Origin: Sphingopyxis bauzanensis
Lineage (GTDB): Bacteria > Pseudomonadota > Alphaproteobacteria > Sphingomonadales > Sphingomonadaceae
NCBI RefSeq assembly: GCF_002205675.1
Contig: NZ_NISK01000001.1
Coordinates: forward strand, 243,054-307,053
Length of the DNA stretch: 64,000 nucleotides
Direction: 5' to 3'
Both the position numbers and the translations under genes were made by a program. Each line of letters opens with the position of its first letter. The first letter of the stretch is position 1. The notes under the pieces are model-generated. The model saw only the letters and a program-made list of their open reading frames with translations, was not told the origin of the DNA and ran no database searches. Positions 43,215-50,881 of the stretch are shown piece after piece.

Positions 43215-44594
43215 TCAGCCGACGCGCGTCACCGCACCCTTATGCGCGCCGACGCTCTTGTTGCGCGGGCGGAAGCGGCGCTTGCGCTGGCCTTCGGCGC
43301 CATCACCGGCGGGAGCGTCACGGCGCGGACCGCGATCACCGCGCGGCTGGCCGCCGCTCGGCTGGCGGCGCGCGTCCTGGCGCTGGCGGTTCGGGTCGCG
43401 GCCCTGGCTGCCGGTGTCGCGCGGGCCTGCAACGGGCTTGGGCAGGTTGCGCACCAGCTCGTTGAAATTCTCGGGCAGCGGCATCGGTTCGGACTTCGAC
43501 CGCGTGACGCGCTCGATATCCTTCATGTACGGACGCTCGTCGGGGGCGATGAAGCTGATCGCCATGCCCTCGGCGCCAGCGCGCGCGGTGCGGCCGATGC
43601 GGTGGACATATTGTTCGGGCACGTTCGGGATTTCGAAGTTGATGACGTGCGAAACGCCCGACACGTCAATGCCGCGCGCAGCGATGTCAGTCGCGACGAG
43701 CAGCTTGATGTCGCCCGAGCGGAACGCCTGCAACGCGTGGGTGCGCTGCGACTGGCTCTTGTTGCCATGGATCGCCATCGCCTTGATCCCGGCGCCCGCG
43801 AGGTGGCGGACGACACGATCGGCACCATGCTTGGTGCGGGTAAAGATCAGCGCGCGGTCGATATCCTGCGTCGCAACGACCGAGTGCAGCAGCGCCTGCT
43901 TTTCCTTCTGTTCGACGAAAGTCGCGAACTGGCGGATCTTTTCGACGGTCGTCGCTTGCGGGGTGACCGACACGGTGACGGGATCGTTGAGGAACTGCTC
44001 AGCCAGGCCGGCGATTTCCTTGGGCATCGTCGCCGAGAAGAACAGGTTTTGGCGGCGCGACGGCAGCAACTTGGCGACGCGGCGCAGCGAATGAATGAAG
44101 CCCATGTCCATCATCTGGTCGGCTTCGTCCAAAACGAAGATCTCGACATCGTCGAGGCGCAGCGCGCGCTGGTCGATCAGGTCGAGCAAACGGCCGGGGG
44201 TGGCGACGAGGATGTCGACGCCGCCCGACAGGTCGCGGATCTGCTTGTTGATCGGCACGCCGCCGAACACGGTCGAGACCGACAGCTTGGTAAAGCGGCC
44301 ATAGTCGCGGCAGCTCTGCGCAATCTGCGCCGCCAGCTCGCGCGTCGGCGCGAGGACGAGCATCCGGCAGCCACGCGGGGTCGGGCGATGCGGATAGGTC
44401 AGCAGGTGATGGATCGAGGGCAGCGAGAAACCGGCGGTCTTGCCGGTACCGGTCTGCGCGATGCCGCACAGGTCGCGGCCCTTCATCAGCGGCGGGATCG
44501 CCTGCATCTGGATCGGGGTCGGGACGGTATAATCCTTGGCGGCAAGGGCGCGATTGATGTCGGCGTGCAGGCCAAAGTCGTTGAAAGTCGTCAT
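43215..44594 (-). CDS. DEAD-box RNA helicase (RhlE-like)
   Basis: The 459-residue helicase has Q motif FGLHADINRALAAKDYTVPTPIQ (in two blocks), Walker A AQTGTGKT near 48-55, PTRELA, DEAD near 155, SAT, and HRIGRTARAG. After about residue 375 comes a low-complexity basic tail rich in Arg, Gly, Pro and Gln, the RNA-binding tail seen in RhlE/DeaD proteins. The start at 44594 gives the family N-terminus MTTFNDFGL. It unwinds RNA in ribosome assembly or mRNA decay. A 235-base leader region precedes it. Confidence 0.93.
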   Translation of the reverse strand: MTTFNDFGLHADINRALAAKDYTVPTPIQMQAIPPLMKGRDLCGIAQTGTGKTAGFSLPSIHHLLTYPHRPTPRGCRMLVLAPTRELAAQIAQSCRDYGRFTKLSVSTVFGGVPINKQIRDLSGGVDILVATPGRLLDLIDQRALRLDDVEIFVLDEADQMMDMGFIHSLRRVAKLLPSRRQNLFFSATMPKEIAGLAEQFLNDPVTVSVTPQATTVEKIRQFATFVEQKEKQALLHSVVATQDIDRALIFTRTKHGADRVVRHLAGAGIKAMAIHGNKSQSQRTHALQAFRSGDIKLLVATDIAARGIDVSGVSHVINFEIPNVPEQYVHRIGRTARAGAEGMAISFIAPDERPYMKDIERVTRSKSEPMPLPENFNELVRNLPKPVAGPRDTGSQGRDPNRQRQDARRQPSGGQPRGDRGPRRDAPAGDGAEGQRKRRFRPRNKSVGAHKGAVTRVG

Positions 44595-44829
44595 AAAATA
44601 CTCACTAAGAGCGACGCGCACAGCGTCCATTCGCATCGAACGGACGGCGCACGGCCGCGGGTTCGAAACGACCCGCGTGAAAGGGTGCCTCTGGGGACAA
44701 TAGCGCGGTTCCGGCTCGTCCCGCGCCTGAGATTGGGCGGGAAAATCACGCTGCCGGTGGCTGCGGCGGATCGTTCCGCCATGCTGCGCTGCACAATATA
44801 TGGCATAGAGATGCTGATTTGGCAAGCGT
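44595..44829 (-). promoter_or_regulatory. Long upstream region of the DEAD-box helicase gene
   Basis: These 235 bases between the sulfite-exporter-like gene and the helicase have no gene on either strand. RNA helicase genes of this type often carry long cold- or autoregulated leaders; nothing specific was identified beyond short GC-rich stems, and the distal third is AT-richer and may hold the promoter. Confidence 0.35.
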
Positions 44830-45588
44830 TTAGCGAAAAATGACAAACAGCCCGACCGCGATCACCAGCAGCGCGAAGCCATGGCGCAGCAGTTTTGCGT
44901 TCTTCTCGATACGGCGAAGCAGCGGCATCGCGGCTAATGTTCCAACCGCCCCGCCCGCGACGAGCGCCGCGAACACCGGCCAGAGCAGCTGGCCGTGCAA
45001 GGCATAAGTCGCGCTGGTCGCGCCGCCAAATAGGGTCACGGAAACCAGTGAGGATGCGGATGCGTTGGCGAGTGTCATGCCCGTCGCCGCCATCAGACCC
45101 GGCGCGATCAGGAAACCGCCGCCGATGCCGAAGAACCCAGCGGCAAGGCCCGCGACCAGCCCGACCGGCGCCAATTTCCATATCATCGTCGGGGTCAACC
45201 GGACCGCCGGGTCGCCTTCATTCTTGCGCGGGATGAGCATCGATACCGCAATTGCGATCATCGCGACGCCGAAAGCGCGGATCAAAAAATCGCCGTCGAC
45301 CTGCATCGCCAGCCGCGCGCCCAGCACCGATCCGATCAACCCGGCTGTGGCGAATACGCTGGCGCACGGCCATTTGACCCGCCCAGCCTTCGCCTGCGCG
45401 ATCAATCCTGTCGCGGCGTTCACCGCCACCGCGGCTGCAGAGGTCGCAATCGCGGCATGGGTATCGACCACTCCGACGACATAGATCAGCCAGGGGGTCG
45501 CGAGCACGGATCCGCCGCCGCCGAACAGCGTCAGCAACAGCCCGATGAGAATGCCGCCAAGGGCGGCGAGGAGCAGCGTTTCGATCAA
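44830..45588 (-). CDS. TauE/SafE-family anion exporter
   Basis: The 252-residue membrane protein has two repeated halves of four hydrophobic segments with the family motifs GLLLTLFGGGGSVLATP and GLAAGFFGIGGGFLIAPGL. Such proteins export sulfite or related sulfur anions. The TTG start at 45588 overlaps the DoxX stop by 4 bases (TTGA). Last gene of the BigR-type operon; it would remove sulfite made by persulfide oxidation. Confidence 0.9.
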   Translation of the reverse strand: MIETLLLAALGGILIGLLLTLFGGGGSVLATPWLIYVVGVVDTHAAIATSAAAVAVNAATGLIAQAKAGRVKWPCASVFATAGLIGSVLGARLAMQVDGDFLIRAFGVAMIAIAVSMLIPRKNEGDPAVRLTPTMIWKLAPVGLVAGLAAGFFGIGGGFLIAPGLMAATGMTLANASASSLVSVTLFGGATSATYALHGQLLWPVFAALVAGGAVGTLAAMPLLRRIEKNAKLLRHGFALLVIAVGLFVIFR

Positions 45589-46016
45589 CGCACGCGGCCG
45601 CGCTGCGCATAGAAGAAGAACAGCGCACCAAGGATCGCGACATTTTTGAGCAGTGGCCCGGAATGGCCGGGCGCGATGTGGACCGACAGTGTAATCGGCA
45701 CCAGCGTGACGAACAGCAGCAGGGCCGACAGGCGTTGCTGGAGCCCCAATGCCAGCAGCAGCCCGAAAAGGACAAATACTCCGCCGCTGAGCCACAGCAG
45801 CATCGCCGGATCGCCAATGGCCACAACCTGATCGCGCCACGGCGATTCATCGATGCGTTGCAGCATCTCGTCTAACTGGACGAAATGGCCGAGCCCACCG
45901 ACGATGAAGATCAGGCTGAGCGCGATGCGAAAGATCGTCTCGGCGCGGTGCGCAAGCCAGCGCGGTGACCATAACCCACGATCAAGGTCGCGAAGCCACG
46001 CCAATGTCGCGCGCAT
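45585..46016 (-). CDS. DoxX-family membrane protein
   Basis: The 143-residue protein has four predicted membrane helices, with FRIALSLIFIVGGLGHFVQL near 30-49, the DoxX signature. Its ATG overlaps the rhodanese stop by one base and its stop overlaps the exporter start by four, so translation is coupled. DoxX proteins are linked to sulfur or quinone redox; here it may pass electrons from thiosulfate/persulfide. Confidence 0.85.
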   Translation of the reverse strand: MRATLAWLRDLDRGLWSPRWLAHRAETIFRIALSLIFIVGGLGHFVQLDEMLQRIDESPWRDQVVAIGDPAMLLWLSGGVFVLFGLLLALGLQQRLSALLLFVTLVPITLSVHIAPGHSGPLLKNVAILGALFFFYAQRGRVR

Positions 46017-46549
46017 CAAGGCGCCGTCCGGCGGTTCCACGGCGCCAGCATCAGTAGCCGCGCCATGCCGCAAAAGCCGCTAATCCCCGCGAACAGCAGT
46101 CCGGCGCCCACGAACGCCGATAGCCCAAACCAGGCGGGCGTAACAAAGGTCCCGAGCAAGGCGCCGATCAAGATGAGCGTACCCGCCGCAATCTGAACCT
46201 GACGCATGATTTCGAGCGGCGCTGATGCGTCGGTCGCCACCGGCAACCCCGCCTTTTTCCATGCGTCGACGCCGCCCTCAAGGACGAAAGCTTCGCTCGA
46301 AACGCGCGCAGCCAGTCGGTCGCACGCACCCGCGGTTCGCACGCCCGACCGGCAGGTGAAAATGACGTCAGCGGCAGGATCGAAGCCAAGATGCGCCTGT
46401 TCCCACCCCGACAGCGGTTTCGAGTGGGCGCCCGCAATATGCGAGCGGGCAAATTCGTCGGCCTCGCGAATGTCGACGAGGATGGCGCGGCCGCTGTCGA
46501 GCCGGGCGCGGACCTCGTGCGGCGCGAGACTGTTGATGGTGGCCGTCAT
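46016..46549 (-). CDS. Rhodanese with C-terminal membrane domain (YgaP-like)
   Basis: The 177-residue protein has a rhodanese domain (1-105) with active loop CRSGVRT carrying the persulfide-forming Cys, then two hydrophobic helices (about 118-160) of the inner-membrane DUF2892 type. Rhodaneses transfer sulfane sulfur to or from thiols. The second of two ATGs (46549) was chosen since GAGGAA lies six bases before it. Ten bases separate it from the ArsR-family gene. Confidence 0.92.
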   Translation of the reverse strand: MTATINSLAPHEVRARLDSGRAILVDIREADEFARSHIAGAHSKPLSGWEQAHLGFDPAADVIFTCRSGVRTAGACDRLAARVSSEAFVLEGGVDAWKKAGLPVATDASAPLEIMRQVQIAAGTLILIGALLGTFVTPAWFGLSAFVGAGLLFAGISGFCGMARLLMLAPWNRRTAP

Positions 46550-46559
46550 GGTCATTTCC

Positions 46560-46877
46560 TCATTTCGGGGGGCAGAAAAGTTCGGCGAGAGTTTCGATGA
46601 CGCGCATCGCGGCGGGATCGTCGAGGCGGTAGAACACCGCCTGCCCCTCGCGCCGCGTCGCGACAATGCCTTCGGTACGCAGCAGTGCGAGATGCTGTGA
46701 CAGCGCCGATTGCGACAGGCTAACGTGTGCCTGAATATCGCCCACAGCCATTTCGCCGTCGGCGAGCTGGCAGAGGATCATCAGCCTCTTCTCATTGGAA
46801 AGGAGGCGGAGCAGCGTTGCAGCGCGCCCGGCGCTTTCTTCGAACAGGCGGAGGTCAAAGCGGGTCAGATCGAACAT
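46560..46877 (-). CDS. bigR: ArsR-family sulfide-responsive repressor (BigR/SqrR type)
   Basis: The 105-residue winged-helix repressor has the recognition helix SLSQSALSQHLALLR near 53-67 and two Cys, in MILCQLADGE (about Cys36) and LAELFCPPK (about Cys101). This two-Cys pattern is that of BigR/SqrR persulfide sensors, where a Cys-Cys polysulfide link releases DNA. It is divergent from the MBL-fold dioxygenase gene over a palindromic operator and leads its own four-gene operon. Confidence 0.92.
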   Translation of the reverse strand: MFDLTRFDLRLFEESAGRAATLLRLLSNEKRLMILCQLADGEMAVGDIQAHVSLSQSALSQHLALLRTEGIVATRREGQAVFYRLDDPAAMRVIETLAELFCPPK

Positions 46878-46884
46878 GGTGCCA

Positions 46885-46923
46885 ATATATTAGTTGATTC
46901 TAATTTAGCAATCCCTAATATAT
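46885..46923. promoter_or_regulatory. Palindromic operator between bigR and the persulfide dioxygenase gene
   Basis: Perfect arms ATATATTAG (46885-46893) and CTAATATAT (46915-46923) are separated by 21 bases that hold another TTAG/CTAA pair, in a strikingly AT-rich 60-base gap. It fits an ArsR/BigR dimer site controlling both directions. Confidence 0.75.
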
Positions 46924-46941
46924 GTGCAAAGGAGATTTCCC

Positions 46942-47817
46942 ATGACCGCAGCATCCCCGCGCCCCGACGTCGCCGGCTTTTTCGACGCCGCGACCAATAC
47001 GATCAGCTATATCGTTGCCGATCCCGCCACCGGCACGGCGGCGATCGTCGATCCGGTGCTCGATTTCAGCCAGCGCGACGGCCGCACCTCGACCGCCGGC
47101 GCCGACCGGTTGCTCGCCGAAATCGAAGCGCGCGGGCTGCATCTTGCCTATGTCGTCGAAACCCACGCCCATGCCGACCATCTGACCGCAGCGCATTACA
47201 TCCACGAACGCACCGGCGCGCCGATCGTCATCGGCCGCCATATCGGTGACGTGCAGCGCATCTTTGCCCCGCTATTCGCCGCGGACGACGTCACGCCCGA
47301 TGGCAGCGTCTTTTCGCGGCTGGTCGACGAAGGCGACACGCTGCCGCTGGGCGATCTCACGATCGGCGTCATCCACACCCCCGGCCACACGCCCGCCTGC
47401 GTCACCTATACCATCGGCGATGCCGCCTTTGTCGGCGACACGCTGTTCCAGCCCGATTATGGCACGGCGCGCGCCGACTTTCCCGGCGGTGACGCGGCGA
47501 CGCTTTATCGTTCGATCCGCAAGATTTTCGCGCTGCCCGCGGACACCCGCATCTTTACCTGTCACGATTACCCGACCCACGATCGCAGCGAGCCCGAATG
47601 GGAATCGACCGTCGCCCAGCAGCGCGCCGCCAACGTCCATGTCCATGACGGGGTCAGCGAAGCCAATTTCGTCGCGATGCGCAGCGCGCGCGACAAGGGT
47701 TTGGCGGCGCCGCAGCTGATCCTCCCGTCGTTGCAGGTCAATATCCGCGCCGGCGCGCTACCGCCAGTCGAAGCCGATGGACGTCGCTATCTGCGCATCC
47801 CGCTCAATACGATCTGA
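46942..47817 (+). CDS. blh: MBL-fold persulfide dioxygenase-like protein (Blh)
   Basis: The 291-residue enzyme has metallo-beta-lactamase fold metal ligands in THAHADHL, HTPGHTPAC, GDTLF and CHDY. It resembles ETHE1/Blh enzymes that oxidise glutathione persulfide to sulfite with one Fe. The start at 46942 follows AAAGGAGA. It is divergent from bigR and shares its operator. Together with rhodanese, DoxX and the exporter it forms a hydrogen sulfide detoxification set. Confidence 0.92.
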   Translation: MTAASPRPDVAGFFDAATNTISYIVADPATGTAAIVDPVLDFSQRDGRTSTAGADRLLAEIEARGLHLAYVVETHAHADHLTAAHYIHERTGAPIVIGRHIGDVQRIFAPLFAADDVTPDGSVFSRLVDEGDTLPLGDLTIGVIHTPGHTPACVTYTIGDAAFVGDTLFQPDYGTARADFPGGDAATLYRSIRKIFALPADTRIFTCHDYPTHDRSEPEWESTVAQQRAANVHVHDGVSEANFVAMRSARDKGLAAPQLILPSLQVNIRAGALPPVEADGRRYLRIPLNTI

Positions 47818-47886
47818 TCCGCGCTATCGCGCTTGAGTCGCCCGCTGTGCTGCGCCAAGGTTGCGCGCAAAGCGGGAGAGCGCGGC

Positions 47887-49359
47887 ATGGCGGAGAATAT
47901 CATCGTTATCGACGAGGGGACGACCTCGACCCGGACGATGCTGTTTGCCGCCGATGGAGAGCCGCTCGGCAGCGCGCAGCGCGAGTTTCAGCAGCATTAT
48001 CCCGGGGCCGGGCTGGTCGAACATGACGCCGCCGAGATCTGGGAGGCCACCCTCGCCTGTACGCGTGCGATGATCAAGAAAGCGGGGGGCGCCGAGCATG
48101 TTGCGGCGATCGGGATTACGAACCAGCGCGAGACCGTCGTGTTCTGGGACCGCACGACCGGCGAGCCGCTGGCGCCTGCGATCGTGTGGCAGGACCGCCG
48201 CACAGCCGCCGACTGCGCGGCGCTGAAGGACGCGGGGCATGAGGAGACGGTGCAGGCGACGACCGGGCTACTGCTCGATCCCTATTTTTCGGGGAGCAAG
48301 ATCGGCTGGGCGCTCCGAAACTGGCCGCAATTGCGCGAAGCAGGTGAACGGCTCGCGGTTGGAACGATCGAATCCTATCTGATCTTCCGGCTGACCGGCG
48401 GCGTGCATGTCAGCGATGCGACCAATGCGTCGCGGACCTTGCTGATGAACATCAACGGCGCAGGCGGCTGGGACGCAGGCCTGTGCGATCTGCTCGGGGT
48501 GCCGATGACGCTGCTCCCCGAAATTACAGGCTGCACGACCAGCGTCGGTTCGACCGACCCCGACCTGTTCGGGAGCGCGATCCCGATCTGCGGCATGGCG
48601 GGCGACCAGCAGGCGGCGACGATCGGTCAGGCATGCCTGGCGCCCGGGCAGACCAAGGCGACCTTTGGCACCGGCGCCTTCATCCTGTCGGCGAGCGGGA
48701 CGGTGCGGCCGCGCTCGGCCAATCGCCTGCTCGCGACGGTACTGGTGCAGGAAGGAGATGCGCGGTCCTACGCGCTCGAGGGATCGGTGTTCGTCGCAGG
48801 GAGCCTGATCAAATGGCTGCGCGATGGCCTCGGCCTGCTCGCCAATGCGGGCGAGAGCGAGGGGCTGGCGCGCTCGGTCGCCGACAATGGTGGGGTCTAT
48901 CTGGTCCCCGCCCTCACCGGGCTTGGCGCACCGCACTGGCGTCCCGATGTGCTCGCCGCGATCTCTGGCCTCAGCTTTGCGACCAGCAAGGCGCACGTCG
49001 CGCGCGCCGCGCTGGAAGCGCAAGCCTATCAGGCGCATGACCTGAAATCAGCCTTTGCCGCCGATGGTGTGGATTGGGCGGATCTGCGCATAGACGGTGG
49101 CATGGCGGCGAACGACTGGATGGCGCAGGATCTGGCCGACATGCTGAACCTGACCGTCGAGCGGCCCGATTTCGTCGAAAGCACCGCTTTGGGCGCCGCG
49201 ATGCTCGCTGCGACTGGCGCGGGGCTTTATCCCGACCTCGCAAGCGCTGCCAAGACGATGCGTGGCACCGCGACGCGCTTTACCCCGGCGCTGGACGCCG
49301 ACAAACGCAAAACGCGCCTTGCCGGCTGGCAAAGCGCGCTTGCAAATGTTTTGAGCTGA
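47887..49359 (+). CDS. glpK: Glycerol kinase
   Basis: The 490-residue FGGY kinase phosphorylates glycerol to glycerol 3-phosphate. It shows DEGTTSTRTMLF at 8-19, ITNQRETVVFWD near 78-89, QDRRTA near 102-107, MAGDQQAA, GTGAFIL and DGGMAANDWMAQ. The start at 47887 has GGGAGAG upstream and gives the family N-terminus MAENIIVIDEGTTS. No glpF or glpD is beside it. It converges with rpmE across a 12-base gap. Confidence 0.96.
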   Translation: MAENIIVIDEGTTSTRTMLFAADGEPLGSAQREFQQHYPGAGLVEHDAAEIWEATLACTRAMIKKAGGAEHVAAIGITNQRETVVFWDRTTGEPLAPAIVWQDRRTAADCAALKDAGHEETVQATTGLLLDPYFSGSKIGWALRNWPQLREAGERLAVGTIESYLIFRLTGGVHVSDATNASRTLLMNINGAGGWDAGLCDLLGVPMTLLPEITGCTTSVGSTDPDLFGSAIPICGMAGDQQAATIGQACLAPGQTKATFGTGAFILSASGTVRPRSANRLLATVLVQEGDARSYALEGSVFVAGSLIKWLRDGLGLLANAGESEGLARSVADNGGVYLVPALTGLGAPHWRPDVLAAISGLSFATSKAHVARAALEAQAYQAHDLKSAFAADGVDWADLRIDGGMAANDWMAQDLADMLNLTVERPDFVESTALGAAMLAATGAGLYPDLASAAKTMRGTATRFTPALDADKRKTRLAGWQSALANVLS

Positions 49360-49371
49360 TCGCCGAAGCGA

Positions 49372-49599
49372 TTAGCGCTTGAGGGTGAGACCACCGAAGC
49401 GCTTGTTGAACTTGGCAACCTGGCCCGCAGCGTCGAGCATACGGCCGTTGCCGCCGGTCCACGCCGGATGCGCGGTGGGGTCGATTTCGAGGGTCATCGT
49501 GTCGCCCTCTTTGCCCCAGGTCGAACGCGTCTGATATTCGGTGCCATCGGTCATCTTGACCGTGATCATGTGGTACGCGGGGTGAATGTCTTGTTTCAT
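49372..49599 (-). CDS. rpmE: 50S ribosomal protein L31
   Basis: The 75-residue protein begins [19 protein letters not shown] and includes HPAWTGG and a [18 protein letters not shown] end. It lacks the four zinc-binding Cys, so it is the zinc-free (C-) form, usual for sphingomonads. It is just beyond fabZ on the same strand, with a separate upstream region of 105 bases. Confidence 0.97.
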   Translation of the reverse strand: MKQDIHPAYHMITVKMTDGTEYQTRSTWGKEGDTMTLEIDPTAHPAWTGGNGRMLDAAGQVAKFNKRFGGLTLKR

Positions 49600-49704
49600 G
49601 TCTTACGCTCCTGTGCCGCTGGTTACCGACCAGCGTGCGCGAGTCTGTGCGTCCGGGGACGCGAAGGTGCGGCCCCTAACGGCGAATGCCCGATTTGGCA
49701 ATAG

Positions 49705-50184
49705 TTAGTCCGCCGGCGGGTCCGCGATCATCGCGGTAAACTGGCATTCGGCCGCCAACACGCCATCAAGCATCGCCTTGCCTTCGAAGCGGCAGACGCT
49801 GCGTTTGGCCTGAATGATCGTCGCGTGCAGATCGAGCAGGCAGCCGGGTTCAACCGGCTTTCTGAACTTCGCCCCGTCGATCGCCATGAAATAGACGAGC
49901 TTGCCCGTCCCGGCGAGGCCCATCGATTCGATCGCGAGGACGCCGGCGGCCTGCGCCAGCGCCTCGACGATCAACACGCCCGGCATGATCGGCCGACCGG
50001 GGAAATGCCCTTGAAAAAAGGGCTCGTTCATCGTCACCGCCTTGATCGCGTGGATCGAGGTATCGGGGACGATCGACACGACCCGGTCGACCAGCAGCAT
50101 CGGATAACGGTGCGGCAGAAGCGTCAGGATCCGGCGGATGTCCGCCGGTCCCAATGCCCCCGCCGCTTTGTCCCCGTCGGTCAC
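49705..50184 (-). CDS. fabZ: (3R)-hydroxyacyl-ACP dehydratase FabZ
   Basis: The 159-residue hot-dog enzyme dehydrates beta-hydroxyacyl-ACP in fatty-acid synthesis. [11 protein letters not shown] near 26-36, catalytic His in [12 protein letters not shown] and Glu in VLIVEALAQ are present. The GTG start at 50184 lies four bases after the ompH stop; the frame upstream only covers ompH. Last gene of the large envelope cluster. Confidence 0.95.
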   Translation of the reverse strand: MTDGDKAAGALGPADIRRILTLLPHRYPMLLVDRVVSIVPDTSIHAIKAVTMNEPFFQGHFPGRPIMPGVLIVEALAQAAGVLAIESMGLAGTGKLVYFMAIDGAKFRKPVEPGCLLDLHATIIQAKRSVCRFEGKAMLDGVLAAECQFTAMIADPPAD

Positions 50185-50188
50185 GATA

Positions 50189-50881
50189 TCAGCGGGTCGT
50201 CGGTGCGGTGCCGGTCGGCGCAGGTGCGGCAGGCGTCGCACCCGGCTGCGCGGCGCGGGCGGCGTCCATCATCTGCTGGTTGCGCTGCTGAACCAGCTGG
50301 CCCGGCTGGTAACCGGCCGGAACCGCGGTCGACACGGTTGGCAGAATGCGGTTGAGTTCGGCGACCACAGCATCGGTGATATCGACGTTGTTCTCGCGCG
50401 CCAGAACGGCGTCCGGATTGAGCAGCAGATCGATCTTGCGCGCGGTCATTGCGCCGCGGATTGCTTCGTTCATGCGAACGCTGATCTGGTCCTCAACATA
50501 AGCGATCGCCAGCTCAACCGGCGCACCGATCTGGCTCAATTCGGCCTGCGCTGCCTGACGCTTGTTCTGGACCGCCTGGCCGGCAGCCTGCAAAGTCGCC
50601 TGATTCTGCGGCGTCTTGCGCGACTCTTCGTTATATTTGGCGATCAGGACGTTGATTTCGGCCTGCAGCGTCTGGCCGCGCGACTGCTGCTGATCAATCT
50701 GGGCCTTGTACGTGGTTTCGATCTGCTGCGAGGCAACGGTGAAAGCGTTCGAACGCGCGGCGGCGACGCGGACATCGGCGACGGCAACCGCCTTGGCCTG
50801 CGCGGCGGCGGGGACGGCCATGATCGGCGAAGCCGACAGCGTAGCGACGGCGAGCGCCGAAGCGGTGAGAATGTTCTTCAT
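50189..50881 (-). CDS. skp: OmpH/Skp-family periplasmic chaperone
   Basis: The 230-residue protein has a signal peptide (1-28, ending AAAQA), then a largely helical region (45-175) with coiled-coil heptads typical of the Skp tentacles, and an Ala/Pro/Thr-rich tail (195-230). Skp holds unfolded outer-membrane proteins in the periplasm. Its ATG overlaps the bamA stop by one base (TAATG). Confidence 0.9.
   Translation of the reverse strand: MKNILTASALAVATLSASPIMAVPAAAQAKAVAVADVRVAAARSNAFTVASQQIETTYKAQIDQQQSRGQTLQAEINVLIAKYNEESRKTPQNQATLQAAGQAVQNKRQAAQAELSQIGAPVELAIAYVEDQISVRMNEAIRGAMTARKIDLLLNPDAVLARENNVDITDAVVAELNRILPTVSTAVPAGYQPGQLVQQRNQQMMDAARAAQPGATPAAPAPTGTAPTTR

Noticed and set aside
43229-43432. 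Repetitive GCG/CGG-rich tract that looked like a repeat array
   Set aside because: It codes for the Arg/Gly/Pro/Gln-rich tail of the DEAD-box helicase; no regular unit.
49356-49378. Small hairpin TGATCGC-CGAA-GCGATTA between glpK and rpmE
   Set aside because: The stem is short and has no T-run on either side; too weak to call a terminator.
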